In this document: piece by piece, positions 1 through 12,934 of the stretch
Layout of the letters: each line of letters starts with the position of its first letter
How positions within the stretch are numbered: the stretch's first letter is position 1
Source of the DNA: Chionis minor
Taxonomy: Eukaryota; Chordata; Aves; Charadriiformes; Chionididae
NCBI GenBank assembly: GCA_013398295.1
Contig: VZSF01001417.1
Coordinates: forward strand, 420,322 to 484,321
Direction of reading: 5' to 3'
Length of the DNA: 64,000 bases
The notes under the pieces: model-generated
What the model was told of the DNA's origin: nothing
What the model saw: only the letters and a program-made list of their open reading frames with translations
Database searches by the model: none
Translations under genes and position numbers: made by a program

Positions 1-3000
1 GAACATAAGATCTTAGACCAGGAATAAATTTGGGAACACAAATGGAAAGAATAAATCTAAAATAAGAAGATAAGTCTCATTTTCTTTCAAGGAAAATAAA
101 CCAGATAAATAGATTTGATCCAAATGTTTTGCTATTGGATATTCATTTACTGCTCTAAAAATCTTAGTTCTTTTCCCCCTCTCCACTTGACTTTCAGACT
201 CTAAGAGTTTATTTTTTAGAGAAATCTCTTCAGACAGCCTGTGACACATGAGAACTGCAAACTTGAATTAGTTGGTCTTAAGCATGGATTATTGCACAGA
301 TTGTCAAAGGCTTTGTTAATTATAATGACATAAGATATGTTATTGCATGGACTCAGTGCTTACACAAGGCATCAGCCTGACTCGAAAGAAGAGAAACACC
401 TCATTTCAACCAAGCTTTGGAGTATTTACTTCAACCTTTCGGAGGAACAGGGCTGTTGAAGGGTTCGTGGTACTGGAGGGATGCTAGAAGAGCTCAGTGG
501 TGGTGCAGGACATGCTCTTTCCCTCCCTTTTTTCTCTTTCTCCATTCCCTCTGGGAACCTTTTCCTTTCTCACTTCTCCAGGATACCTAATGCCAGGCTG
601 TCCCAGAATACAGGTTTTCCTCTTTTTGCACCTCAAATCAGCCTCTCTTTACTCCACAATACCAAGGCTGGTGTTCAGCCTTGCCGGAGAAGGGAAGTCT
701 TGGATTGAAGAAAGAGCCTGAAGTCCCCTGCTTGGACTTCAGTGGCTAATCTTCATCTCTGCAGGTACAACCAAAGCAGCCCACCTATAAGAAAAGCACA
801 CAGGCTGCTGACCCTTGTAGACTGTTGCCCAAGGCTAACGGCTACTTTAATTGCTGCCTTGACTAGCTGTGCATTTGCTAGTGGTTCCCCCAACCAGGTG
901 TCTTCTGGGACTAGTCGTTACCCAACACAACAGTGGGCTAGTAGAACCATTAGTTTGACTGAAGACAGCAGTTCCTCCAGTTCCACTTTAAAAGTTTTAA
1001 GATCTCTTCTGCATCCAATGCTGTATGGTTTAAAAGAAAAAAAAAAAAAAAAGGAAAGAAAAGGAAATTTTTGAAGGGCTGTATTTTATAGTCTTCTATT
1101 TGACAATATGAGCTTTAGAAATCTACATACAAATAAGAAGGAGTTGTGAAAACTTCTGATTGATGAGCTGTCTTTCTTTCTGACAATTCTAATTGTTTAA
1201 AGGCTGCAAATGTTCAAATACTTCGAAAACTGCAGGCGATACTCTGTTACCTGACAGCCAAGTAACTCAGAGAGAAGCTCTCCTAAATAAATCCTTGTAA
1301 TGACACGAAGAGATTACATTCTGATACATGCCAGAATTCTCCTGTATCTATCTCAAGATCTCTCTCTTTGGAGACCTACAATTCATTACTGGTCTGGTGC
1401 AACACCTCAGCACATATGTACTTATTTCTCTGAAGCCCTTTTGGGCTTACAGACAGCAGGACTGAGGCAAGACTCAATGACTGTTGAATTGAGGTCTGAA
1501 GATACAGCAAACTACACGTAGTTTTTCTGAATTCTGGAAATATGTGTCCATTCATGGTCTTCCAGAAATAAACAGGTTCTTTGTAAAGAGGGAAAGAAAA
1601 CAACTTTTAATCCTTGCCATGCTGCTGTGTGCCTAGAGTCTCCCCATAGGGGTAGAAGCAGAAACAAACCCTTCAAGCCTACCAGAAAGCTCCCAACCTA
1701 AATGTGTACAAGACAATCAGCAAAACAGATGGAGAAGGACCATAGGTAGCGAAACATCCAGAGGTGACCAGTACGGAGAGCCCAGACCAGTTACCATTAC
1801 TGTGGTTCCAGTAATGGAAAAGCTCTTGGCAGGCAAGGAAGCAGTGTGGTGGCATCCCAGTTTGCAGCTGGAATCTAGCCTGGAAGCTGCTCTAAGCTAG
1901 TCACTGCAATGGAGGTTTGCACGGCCTTTTAGCTTGTAGGAAAATCAACCTTCTGGAACAGGTACTGTCATCCTTAGTTATCAACAGCTGTTAGTTAATG
2001 CAACCTATCTTTGAGTGACTGTTCATTTCTGAAGTTCTGTGAAGTAACTAACATACTTGATACCTTAGATGTTGGGGGCAGGGGGGAAATCTGCTTGTGT
2101 TCGTATTCTAGAGGGAGTTATTTCTGTTATATCTTTAAGGTTTCCTTTGTGGCTTTTAAGATGTTTCCTGAAATCTGTAATTACATTCATGTAACATCTG
2201 CGTCCAGCTTTTTCTAAAATAATGGTGAAGCAGACTATGTGGTAATTAAAACAATTCTTTCTCTGAACTTTATCTCCCTTTTGGTTTATCAGCTGATGCT
2301 CTAGCAAGCAGTTTGTGCCTTGAGGGATTGTTAATAGATAGTTCGCTGAGATTGCTCAGTATCTCAGCTAACTTGTCCCTTCAAGGTCCTTGATAACACC
2401 AAGAAAAAATTCAGTGTTCACCACAAACTGACTTTGGCAGTTATCGGTAGTTCAGATCCTTGACAGTACTGAAAGCCTTTAGTGGAGCATGTGGGAAAAG
2501 GTTACAGTGCAGTGAGTCAGAAGAAAGCATTGGGACTGTTTTGGGGTTTTTGTGTCAATGGGGAACCAGATTCAACGTCATATGGTTGCAATAGCAAGGA
2601 CACAGCCAGCACACCTGGATCACTGCCTCAGTGCATGAACAACCTCCCACCTACCTGCACAGTGTCATTAGCATTTCCCCTGAATCTCCTGCCTCAGAGG
2701 AAAAAATCCCGACTAGAGAATCCTGGAGGATTATGAAAGATCTTCAAGGTTCTAGAGAGCAGCAACACAAGTGTCTGAGCATCCCAAACAGGCAGAATAA
2801 CTCCCAGTTACAAAGCTGAAGATTTGGGCAGTAGGTGACCTTGTTCAGTTGACCATACCATGGCTGTTATGTTCTGCTCCTTGAGGAAAGTGCTCTGTAT
2901 TCATGGCCATTCTTTATTGAGGAAGGAAAATGTTCAGATTTGCTAGTCAGATTGAGTCCCAACAGTCATAGAACAAGAAGGTAAGAATCTATATAAACTG

Positions 3001-5860
3001 AAAATAAAGGTATTTTACCATTATCATTATTGAAAGACAGGACATACTCCTAGATTTTTGTAATCTACAAATGAGGAGTAATCCTTCTTTTATCTATACC
3101 TGCTTTTGAACATTATTTAAATTCCTATAGCCCAGGTGAGAATTAGAGAAAAAAACAACTTTTGGAGGTTCCTGCTTGAAGCAAAGTAGTTAAGGCCAAG
3201 AAGAGACTCATAAACGAACACAATACCTGTGGGGTTTGATAGCTGACTTAAATACACTGAGTTTTACGGATAGGCATGAACTCAGCACATGAGGGAGTCA
3301 TCCTCATGTTCATCTTCCTGGTTGAAGAGAATGATAGCTTCGGGCAGACAACACGCAGAGTTGTTTGGATGAAGGTGTTGCCAAAGACCATCCCAATAGT
3401 GCATCTATGCTGTGAATATCACACTTGAAATTAGTAAGCAACAGCTATGTCATCTTGATTTGCATGCTAATACAGATGATGCAATAAGGCTCTGGAGATA
3501 TGGATCCACAGTTAGCTGGCAATAATTTTTTTGGCTTTTATGCATCATTTAAATGTCAAGATTCTCAGGGGTGTATTTCTCTAACTTTGCACCTTGCCTC
3601 TTAAATGAAGAAACATCCCATTGTGGCCACATCTATGACATCACCTCTTCAAGGAGAAAAGGATGTCACACTTATTCTTTCTTTCTGAAAACAGCAGGTG
3701 CAGAAATAGTGGTTTGGCCGTTTTTCATACACATGAGCTATGACAAAAGCTTGCTCATTATCAGCCTTCTGGTTGAGAATAAGCCAATGTTATGGTTGAG
3801 AAAAAGCTGTATTTCAGGGCGTACTGGACCCTGAAACAGAGCACTAGTCCCTGTTTCAGAAAAAAAACAGTTCAGGTAGAAATATGAAATGTCTGTTCGT
3901 GAGATGAATGTTGTTTCCAAGACAATCCCATGATAGAAGGTCTTTGAGCTACACAGTCATTTCTAAAGTGTGAAAGGACCCTGGCTCCATTTTATCTTGC
4001 AGGCAAGGAAGGAATGTGAATGTCCAGAGAGGCACTTCTGCACATGGGATGGTGATGACTGGTGATCTCCCTCCTTATGGCAGATAAGTGACGTGTGGGT
4101 CTTTTGACACATTTGTCCTCCTCACTGTAGCCCTTTCTCACTCTGTTTTTTCCCCACAGAGTTGAAAAAATGCCTTCAGCATCTCCTCACTATCAGGGAA
4201 TTTTTCAGAGCAGGAATATATACATTATATTTTGCTAACTTTTATGGAATTTACGACCACATTTCTGTGGTCAGAGTTGTGTGTGTATTTGTTCATATTG
4301 ATTTCACTGTAATGCTAGCTTGTTGCCCCTTGTTGAAATGACGTCTTAAATTTTCCCAGTTGGCCTGAGGTGGTGTTTTCCAGATTATAGGTGTATTTTC
4401 CCTAAACTGACAGAGTATTACACGTTGTGGCACTGTATCCCTTTGCTATGTCTTTGAGGGCTCAGCTTTCATGCAGGTGCCTAATGCTGTTCTTGAAGTT
4501 CATGCTCTAATGCAGACAGGATGGTTGGCTAATTTCTGCTTCAGATGGCTTCTACCATCTTTTCTACATTGCTGCCAGTGTTTTCTCTTGCTTCCCTGGG
4601 GACACCAGATGCATCTAATGAGTCCAGTTCCAGCTTCCAAGCTGAAACAGATCATGGACAGTCGCCATGTGTTGTTCAGATGCTTGCATGGGAGGGAGCG
4701 ATCTCTTTCCTTTTTCTCTTGCTGAACCAATTCACTCAATAAGAACGTGGTTTAGATCAAAACTGCATCACTTTTAGCTAACTCCAACCTTTTCTAACTT
4801 TCTCCTTAATTCCAAGCTTTTACTATATCTTAAAATAGGAGAGTTACCTTAACAGAAAACTGGTGCCTGGGACAGCGTACCTTGCTCCCAGCTTAAATGA
4901 TAGGACAAGAAAAATGTTTAAGCCCAAAAGCTACAGGCTGTAGCTGATGAAAAATAAGACAACAGCCAGAGACATGCTTCTCCCCAATGTTGCATAAGTA
5001 GGTATAATGTATAATGTACTGTGACATCACAGCAGGTCTTGCAAATTGAAAAAAAGGAGGAATAAAAGACTACCGTACCTTGGCTCTTAAATCCCTGAAT
5101 GTGTTGTCTGTGTTGATTAGTTACTTTGATTTGTGCTTCCCCACACAGCTCATTTTTCCCTTTAATAAGAGTTCGGGTTGTAAATTGTCACTTGGATTGA
5201 TAGTATTTGCACCAAACAGTGTAATTAGGCTGGAGTGATGGAATATATTACATTGTTTGTTTTCCATTATGTTTATTCCAGATGGTTTTTGTCACTGACT
5301 CTTTTTCTGAGCTGTGCTGTTAATAAACATAGGATAAATCTAATGAATAAATTTGCTGTGCTCGGTATAGATCTGTGGTGGTGGCTGAGATGGGCTTATG
5401 CCACTGAATAAGGGGCTCTCATTAAAACTACACAAATGTTAATTCTCACTCATATGTGAGAGGAAAATGGAGCCCATGGGTAGTGAAGGGTTGAAGAAGA
5501 TACTTACAGGGGGGTTTTCCCTTTAAAACACATATGCTTAAAAATTAAACTGAGGTTATGATAAGTTGACAGTTGTCGTGCTTTATTGCTTCTCTGGACA
5601 AAGGAAGTGTTCTACAGTAAAGCTACAGAGCAGGTACCTGTGTTCAAGTCTTTCATTGCTGAAAAGTCCCTCTGTGCCCTTGAGCAAGCTGGTTCGGTCT
5701 GTTCCTTGGTTCCTGAACAAGTGCTTCTTTTCTTCTGCATTTTAGCTGTCTTGTCTCTTCAAATAGAAGTTGTTCAAAGTCCCTGCCTAGGCTGGCGACA
5801 CAAAAGTTTTTTCAGAAAGAGAACTGGAACATTTCAGAGAGAAGAACCCTATACAGGATG
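1..5860. other. Non-coding stretch, no gene seen
   Basis: I see no supportable gene here. Open frames are all under about 110 codons, lack recognisable domains and have no paired splice structure. The only simple repeat is an A-rich tract (A-runs broken by G) at about 1032-1067. The stretch is moderately AT-rich, as expected of avian intergenic or intronic DNA. It lies far upstream of the C1QTNF7 coding exons and could hold a non-coding 5' exon or enhancer, which sequence reading alone cannot show. Confidence 0.6.
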
Positions 5861-5866
5861 GAGATG
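5861..5866. repeat. Target-site duplication, left copy (GAGATG)
   Basis: The hexamer GAGATG lies immediately left of the LTR terminus TGTCGCGG and is repeated exactly at 6681-6686, just after the opposite terminus. A 6-bp duplication is typical of class II (ERVK/beta-like) integrases. Confidence 0.8.
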
Positions 5867-5975
5867 TGTCGCGGCCCAAAAGGGAACTCTTCCCCTCCCT
5901 TAGGACTAACGACCAAGTTCATGATCCCCTTGGACAGAATTAAGGTGAAACGACATCAGCCAACCAATTTTATGA

Positions 5976-5981
5976 TTTATT
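5976..5981 (-). promoter_or_regulatory. LTR poly(A) signal AATAAA (minus strand)
   Basis: TTTATT on the + strand reads AATAAA on the minus strand. It lies about 110 bp before the LTR's 3' terminus, as expected for the end of R. Confidence 0.6.
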
Positions 5982-6162
5982 AACATAATGACTCAACAAC
6001 AACTATGTAACTAGAAACAATACAAGACATATAGGTAGAAACAATAACTCACTGACAACTACTTAACAGGATAACATGGATTGGAAAAGTAAGTCCCGTG
6101 CAGTAAGTTTCCAAGGAGAAAGAGAGAAGGAGACAGAGGGAGGTTACAACAAGAGGAAGAGA

Positions 6163-6396
6163 GAGAGATAAGAGAAAAAGAGATATCCCCACCCACAGAT
6201 CCAGCGGCATCCCGTTGGTCCTCTTCATTTCTGGTATTTCAGTGGTGGGGGTCCCCATTTGAGCTCCTGGTGGTACCGTTTTTATACAGTTCCACTTCCA
6301 AAGTCTTTGCCCAGTTCCAGTAAACATCTGTTCGATGATGGTAGATGGGGCCTGGTTTTACAAGCTATGTGCATTCTGGCGCTGTTTTTCGGCGAC
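6163..6396. repeat. 234-bp exact direct duplication, copy 1
   Basis: The sequence from GAGAGATAAGAG to TTTTTCGGCGAC is repeated without a visible mismatch at 6398-6631. Only the single N at 6397 separates the copies. It lies within the LTR, so it is best read as unmerged overlapping contig ends rather than biology. Confidence 0.9.
6281..6286 (-). promoter_or_regulatory. LTR TATA box (minus strand)
   Basis: TTTATA on the + strand is TATAAA on the minus strand, in the context CTGTATAAAAACGG. It is about 300 bp upstream of the LTR AATAAA in the minus direction. The duplicated copy is at 6516-6521. Confidence 0.6.
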
Positions 6397-6397
6397 N
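6397..6397. other. Single N (assembly join)
   Basis: This is the only ambiguous base I noticed in the window. It sits exactly between two identical 234-bp copies, which marks a contig join or a size-collapsed gap. Confidence 0.9.
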
Positions 6398-6631
6398 GAG
6401 AGATAAGAGAAAAAGAGATATCCCCACCCACAGATCCAGCGGCATCCCGTTGGTCCTCTTCATTTCTGGTATTTCAGTGGTGGGGGTCCCCATTTGAGCT
6501 CCTGGTGGTACCGTTTTTATACAGTTCCACTTCCAAAGTCTTTGCCCAGTTCCAGTAAACATCTGTTCGATGATGGTAGATGGGGCCTGGTTTTACAAGC
6601 TATGTGCATTCTGGCGCTGTTTTTCGGCGAC
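6398..6631. repeat. 234-bp exact direct duplication, copy 2
   Basis: This copy matches 6163-6396 throughout by direct reading. The following bases (from 6632) run uninterrupted to the right LTR terminus, so this copy is in its natural right-hand context, while copy 1 is in its natural left-hand context. Confidence 0.9.
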
Positions 6632-6680
6632 AGGCAGAACCATGGGGCCTGAGAGAGGAACTAGCTGTCCTGTCCCTGCA

Positions 6681-6686
6681 GAGATG
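6681..6686. repeat. Target-site duplication, right copy (GAGATG)
   Basis: Exact partner of 5861-5866, abutting the CCCTGCA right terminus of the LTR. Confidence 0.8.
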
Positions 6687-9600
6687 GATGTCGGTATTTG
6701 ATTCCTTTGTGATTATTGCCCTGAGTCTGCGGGCAACGATAATTGATCATCAAAGCTTGCACCTTTCTGGGCAAAGAGATGTTTAAGGCAAAACATATCC
6801 ATCCGCCACAAGATGCAATGTGGAAGTCTACACGGCAGGAGGACTGTCTTAATCTGCTCATTTGCCAAAGCGGCATTGACTGAAGAAAACTGACAGCCAA
6901 CTAAATGACATGACAGCAGACTTTGGAAAAGTCACATCGCTTAAGGAGTTTTCCAGTACTGGCCTCTTAGTTTTTCCATCAGAAAGGAACATAAGAAAGC
7001 CCAGGATGAAACACAACATGGTCTATCCTACCATCTTTCAAAAGCTTTACAAGTTGCATTAGAAGAGGGGATTGTGGTTGCTCAGCAGTAGGACCTTCAA
7101 GCCCTAGTTAAAGAGTACATTTTTAGAAGATCAGACAAAAGCAGATTGTAGCAAACAAATTTTGTTTCTACTAATGTTTCCCACTTTCTCTGAATCCTTC
7201 CAGGAAGCACATAAGCAGGCAGCTGCCTGCAGTGCTGCCTTTCATCAGTATGAGTGGCTTCTCGCATTCCTGTTAACTGCTTAGCCCTGCCCTGAGCAAC
7301 TAAAACAGTGTCTCTGTCTCACTAAGGTAGTGCAAGGCAACACTTCCCCAAGTAAAAAAACAGACTGTGAACACAAGAGTGTTGATTTGCCAAGGTAAGG
7401 AAGAAGAAATTGTCCGTCTGGGCTCACACAGGCCCACTAGGAGCAGGCTGGGGAGCCCAGTTGGTGCTGCGAGCTGGGTGGCAGCAGATCTCAGCTGTGC
7501 TGGATCTGAGCACCTCGCCCTTTGCCAGCCTGGCTGCAATCCCCTCCTGCCCTCGCCTGTTGCAGTGGTGTCGCTGGTTTGGAGGGGAGAAGGGAACAGC
7601 ATTTCCCCTTATGAAACGGCAGAGCATCTTCCTCTATGTGTCGTTTCCAGCCACGTCCTGGAACCAGTAGTGAAGGATCTTCCTCTTCAGCCTGGCATTA
7701 CTTTTAAACCAGGGAGCTGGGCTCAAAAAATGGCACAATGGCTGGCATGAGCAACCATACCATATACTACCAAATATACCATGCACCTCTTACATGCCCC
7801 TTTCAGAGACAATCCAGCTAACCTGCAGCTGGAGAAATAAGACTAAACACTTCCGTTGGCTGGCATTTGTGAAAGTTTCTTGGAATGGGAGTGGACAAGG
7901 AAGGTGAAGGAGAAGTAAGATGTGTGGGAACAATAATTCAAGAAGCCCCCAAAGGAATGGTGAGCTGAGAAAGGCAGGGAGGGCACGAGCGTTTCGGTCA
8001 CTAAGGTATAAGAAAATTAGGATACAGCCCGTACCCACGGCACTGGGTGTCCCGCCTGGCCAGGCTGCGAGGCATGAAAGCGTTAACCCTTCTGGAATCA
8101 GTACAGGACATTCCAGCGCTTGAATTCACACAGTAAAAATAAACCTCGTGCAAGGCGTGTTGCCTATGGGGTTTATGCTCTGCTTTTTGATTCAATCATT
8201 TAGGAATGCAAAGCCCTTCTACCAGGGCTTTAACAGCGCCTTCGCTTTGCCATCGCCAGACTGTCTCTGAAGGTGGAGCAGATCTGTGGTAATGGGGGCA
8301 CAAAGGTCCATGCCTGTCTGCAGCCACTCAGTCATGCTGTTTCTATAGGGCCTGATTAATCTCTGGACTGTGCTGCAGCATCATTCTTTAAAGACGGAGG
8401 ACAAAATGCTTCCACTCCTGTGCGTAACACCCACCATGCTCTTCCTAGGCACCACTGCAGGTCCACTTACATGGCAGGGCAATAGTGAGCATGGCTGAGG
8501 GTTTGCTGGGAAACAAGATAAAAGAACAGCCTGCACACCAAATTCCTGCTTGTTTAGTTGGCGGGTTAGAAGGAGAGTTTATGATCCACAGCCAGTTCAC
8601 TCTGTATGCAGCGTCAGACTAAAGCACAGCAAGGTGCGAGCTGGACAACAGTACTCCCCGGCAAGCAGCTGCTTTGGGGTTTTTTCCTGTATTGGCCAGG
8701 ATAGGACTTGGCCTTTGTATTTTTGAACACCGATAGTTCCTGCCTCTGCCACTGAAGTCTTTGTTTACACTCAGAGGACTCTGGTGGGAGTTTCTGCTCA
8801 TTTCAGATCTTTCTCTATCACCCTCTTCTCTTTGCGGCTCACCATGATCAGATACTCTTGTCTCACTTACCTTGTCCTCAGGTGTTCCTTTGGGTGGCAG
8901 GCAGCTCCCAATTTCACAGTTACGCTTCCTCTGCTCCTCAGACCCACCAGCTTGATTTTTCTTCCAGTGCCAGGATCCTCAAGGCTGGCAGTACTTTGCA
9001 ATTCTCATCCTGAGTCGTGGTCTACTAAGGCGGCACATGGGAAAAACATTGTGGTGTTATTTTTCCTCCTATTAGCAAGTGGAGAACACGCAGGCATCAG
9101 GGTATTCTCATTGATTTATTTATGTGCAGTTCCTGTACAAAGGAGTAGAAGAGAGAGTTGAGGAACATTGGACCAATTCCTATTTGGTTACTCATTGGAA
9201 AACTGGAAATAACCACGATGTCGTCCAATGACCTACCCTGGATTTACACCACTGCCAATGAGAACATAATTTAGCCGTCTGGTTTTATATCACATCCCAG
9301 TGAAAACTGACAATACACACAGTGTGTTAAAACCTATCTGCTTATTAAGAGTCCAATAATAATGTTATTTATTGCAGATTATTTAAAAATGCATTTTCTT
9401 CCTTCACTGGTTTTACACTGTCCCTTTAGGTCTTCTGCTATTGTCACCATAGTTGCTGAGCACCTTGGCCATGAAAATGAACAGCAATTGCAAAGTCTTT
9501 AGTGAACTTTGTGAAGTGTTTGGCCCTTCTCATTTTACTCATCACAGTATTTTGTTGTCAGCTTAGATTTTTCTTAGTCTTGTCTTTGTAACCCCAAAGT

Positions 9601-10958
9601 ACACTGCTATGTTTGGAGATATTTCCTGTAGGGTTTTGAAAGGAAAAGAATCCATAACATTCAGCGATTATGTCATGAACTGAAATTTATTTTATCTCCT
9701 TTATGAAAAAGACATCAACAAAATTTTAGCCTGTTATAAGAAATGTTGATAATAATTATTTGATCTCTTTATTGACCTTGTTAGTAACATTCAGGTTGGC
9801 ATTTAACAACTTAATGAAAACAGTTTTATTTAAAGATCAGTTGCATAGCAACTTTTGTAGCAAACTCAAAGAGAAAAATGTTCTAGGTCTATTATTAGGC
9901 TCTAACCAATTCTACTCATGCCATTAAAAATGCTTCAGAAAATACTTCATGCCTGATCCAGGTCAGCTTCTCTGCTTATGGCATGCATAATCCCATAAAG
10001 CCAGTGCATGTGCCTGACTTGCTTCACACCACTACTCCCACATACTGATGCGTTGCAATACATGCAGTGAACTTGAAGTTGACAACCCTTTGACCAGAAA
10101 AAATGAGAAGGAGGGGGAAAATGCCTGTACTTTCAGTCAGAGGAGTAGGAAGCAGGAGAATGTCATCAGAGCAGGAATCCTCCATGTCGCTGGAGGCAAC
10201 AGGAACTGCACCTTGCACTGAAAATTTCTTCAGCCTTCTCCATTTATTTTCATCTCTGTGGCATGCTAATGTGTTAGCTTCACAGTGTAGCACGTTGCCA
10301 GAGCATTGCAACAATTACGTTCAATGCCAGATACTAAAAAAGCTTCTTGAAATATTACTAAATAAGGTATTGTGCTTGTTCTACACGGGGAAAATAAGTA
10401 AATTCCCTGAGCAGTAAGAATAAGGGAATCTCTTAAGTCTATTAGCTATTTGTCAAATGCTTGTACTCCTTTATGGTGTTTTTCTTCCCTTTCATTTAAT
10501 TCTCCAGCTTTCAATCTCAGCTTGATCATTTTTTGGGAAATGAAAATAATCTCTAACTTGTTACTGCTTTATTATGGTCTTAATTTGAGATTCATGTTGA
10601 TCTATTTAGAGTAACAACATACCAAAATTTCAGCATGTAGAAATAAACAGTGTCAGAAGACTAATTATTTGGAACAAAATGATGCTAAGGGATAAAATTT
10701 ACTACTGTTGCTGGGTGTGTTATTGTAGTTCCTCTATAAAGGGTTTGCTTTTAGGATCATAAAACACCTTCTGCAGGTTGCCATCACATGTAACTGCCTC
10801 ACACAGTCTCTGGCCAGGAAGGGAGCGCTATACTCGCTTAGTGAACTTGGGCAAGACGTGGCTAATGAGGGAGGACAAGTCACAGGTCCCAAAGGATTGT
10901 GACGTTAGGATCCAAAGCTAGAACACGAGACTTTTTTTCCACAGCAGCATATTGAGCA
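6687..10958. other. Non-coding stretch, no gene seen
   Basis: No frame with a recognisable domain or exon structure is present. The longest frames (127 aa from 7367 and 125 aa from 8784) are leucine/serine-rich, low-information reads on slightly GC-richer DNA. I recognise no repeat family here. Confidence 0.5.
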
Positions 10959-11507
10959 CTAGGGATAACTAAATGGCAGCACAGCCGCATCATCCTGGCT
11001 CAGAGCCTTCTCCTGGAGGGACCGTGCAATAGCCCTCAGGGCAGCACCAGCAGGTTCTTGGTCCTTATCTTCCTCAGGACCCATCTCCTCTGTCACATCA
11101 GCCTCCTGCAGAAGACCTGAGGGCCTTCTTGCCATCCACCTGGAGTACAAAGGCAGCAGGGCTGGCCTTGCTTGGGTTTGAAGGTTTTACAGCACGTGCT
11201 GGGGCTGCTCATCCTGCACATCCACAGCAGGCATGTCGCTACAGGGGACAGGCGCTGCCGTGTGGCCTCTCCTCCACCCCAGGGTAGTGCATGGTGGCCG
11301 GTGAGGCCCAGGCTCATGGACACCACAGCCGTAGCAGAAGAGGGAGACAAGCTGATAAAATACCTCATCGAATTTCTGGTCTGTGTGAAGGACTGATGGC
11401 TGCTCGCATGGCTGCCCGGTGCTTACAGTCACCGGGCTGCGGCACTGTTTCGGAGAGAGTAGCAGGGGCTCAGTGTTGAACCTGAACCGAACCTTTGTAT
11501 AAACCAC
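10959..11507 (-). pseudogene. Possible degenerate coding sequence, unidentified
   Basis: On the minus strand a fairly GC-rich block carries three staggered open frames (11187-11507, 11093-11368 and 10959-11150). In a single frame, 11507 down to about 10959 reads open apart from a stop after ...EQPQHVL (near 11187). The second part has an acidic stretch (EEMGPEEDKDQEP) followed by a helix-like ALRAIARSLQEKALSQDD, which looks more protein-like than surrounding frames. I do not recognise the family and see no splice sites or poly(A) tail. It could be a decayed processed pseudogene, part of an unknown transposon, or chance in GC-rich DNA. Confidence 0.25.
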
Positions 11508-12930
11508 TTTCTACCCATCTTCTATCTGCTGCATTAGCTCTCCCACAGGCTGCCAAGACAACTTTAGTTGCTGTTTAAAATCTTAAATGGAAATTGAAAT
11601 GTCTCCAACATCATCACTAAAATGTGCAGTGAGGACAAGCGGAAAACCTAAATTTATCACTGGAAAAACAAAGCTGATACTCTTGAGTGGTTGGAAATCA
11701 GTTTGGCACTGCAGTTACAGCACTTCAGTGTCTTATTTTTGTTATGAAAATTGTTTTTCTCAGTTTTCTTCAAGGCCAATCAGTAATCATTTGTTTTGTT
11801 GGGTGTGTTTTGGTCTTGACAGTTTTCATGTCTCTCTCATTCACAGTCTGATTCCCCAGTTTGCTAAAGGACAGCTGATAAAACTCAGTTTCAGATAAAC
11901 CAAAAATTACATTTATGCCATAAATACCCTCCGTGATTATGGGAAGACATACAGTCAGTCTCTTTTTATTGGCAGTGAAATCAGTGTATAAAACATGCTT
12001 GAATATCATTGTTCATTGTTGCAATATTGTTTTCTCAGGGACATCATGCCAAATTCTCTTTTTGCAGTACTGTCCTTATCTGAACCTTTAAACCCTTTAT
12101 TTCTAAATGATGAAAAGCAGTTCCTGGTATACCCTGTAAAATCCTCTGTCTCTCCTTAGGGTATTTATATCCGCTACACTCAATAAAGATAAGAGTAAAA
12201 AGAAATACGTCATCTTGTGACCACAGCAGTCATACCAATTGCTGTGGTGAGATTTTCCCACTCACTATTAATTTACAATGGATTCCCTATTCTTTTCACG
12301 TAGCTCCTAACGGCGTTCAGAAATGTCTTTGCTTATGGTCTGGCAGTATCAGAAGCCATTATAATCAGGTTGCATATTTCAGTAGTAAAATCACCAAAGA
12401 TCTTGGTCCTGAGGATGTACAAGAGACATTACCTTTCACAGCAGCTGCAAAGCGCTCCGAGTAACTGGCAGTTTTAATTATGAATAAGCAATCGAACCAG
12501 ACACTGCACCAAAGCTTCAGATTTGAACTGTAGGTTGCCCTGAGCTGGAGGGAAGCCAGAGTGCGGACGGGGGTCAGGACACACAAGCCGTCATCCGTGA
12601 GGCTGTTTTTTTAACTCAGAGGGGTTTTGGAGAGCAGCAGGCAGGCTGTTTCCACTCGCCATGAAATTTCCATAACGAATTATACTGCAAACGGAACCAA
12701 AAAAAATCTTAGTCCATTTCTTTCAGTGATTTTCCTTTCTTTCAGCAGCGTTCAGCAACATTTCTTTGAGTACTTTTTAAATCTATCCATACTCAACCAT
12801 CTTATTATAACCACGACAGTGGCACAGCAATAGCTGGATGATGCAGGATGGACAGACTAGGAGAGGTCTTCCTTACAAGTAGTTTTTGGGAGTCGTTAGT
12901 CTTTTTCTTCTCTCCATTTGTGCTTTGTGA
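11508..12930. other. Non-coding stretch, nothing recognised
   Basis: AT-rich sequence without long frames or recognisable repeats. Confidence 0.5.
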
Positions 12931-12934
12931 CTGT

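Larger units (their letters stand above)
5867..6680 (-). mobile_element. Solo LTR of an endogenous retrovirus, minus orientation
   Basis: The element is bounded by perfect 6-bp direct repeats (GAGATG). Read on the minus strand it begins TGCAGGGACAGG and ends GGGCCGCGACA, the TG..CA ends of a retroviral LTR. On the minus strand a TATA box (TATAAA, + strand 6281-6286, with a second copy at 6516-6521) precedes an AATAAA (+ strand 5976-5981), so U3 is on the right and U5 on the left. No internal gag, pol or env sequence is present, so this is a solo LTR left by LTR-LTR recombination. The apparent length of 814 bp includes an exact 234-bp duplication around one N; without it the LTR would be about 579 bp. 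The 6-bp duplication favours an ERVK-like (class II) family, which is an inference; I cannot name the family. Confidence 0.85.

Noticed and set aside
4990..5110. TATAATGTATAATGTAC followed by AATAAAAGAC, resembling LTR signals
   Set aside because: No TG..CA termini with a flanking duplication could be found around it; AT-rich chance is likely.
6259..6562. Frames repeated in the duplicated LTR segment
   Set aside because: They lie in LTR U3/R sequence and are duplicated by the probable assembly artefact; they are not genes.
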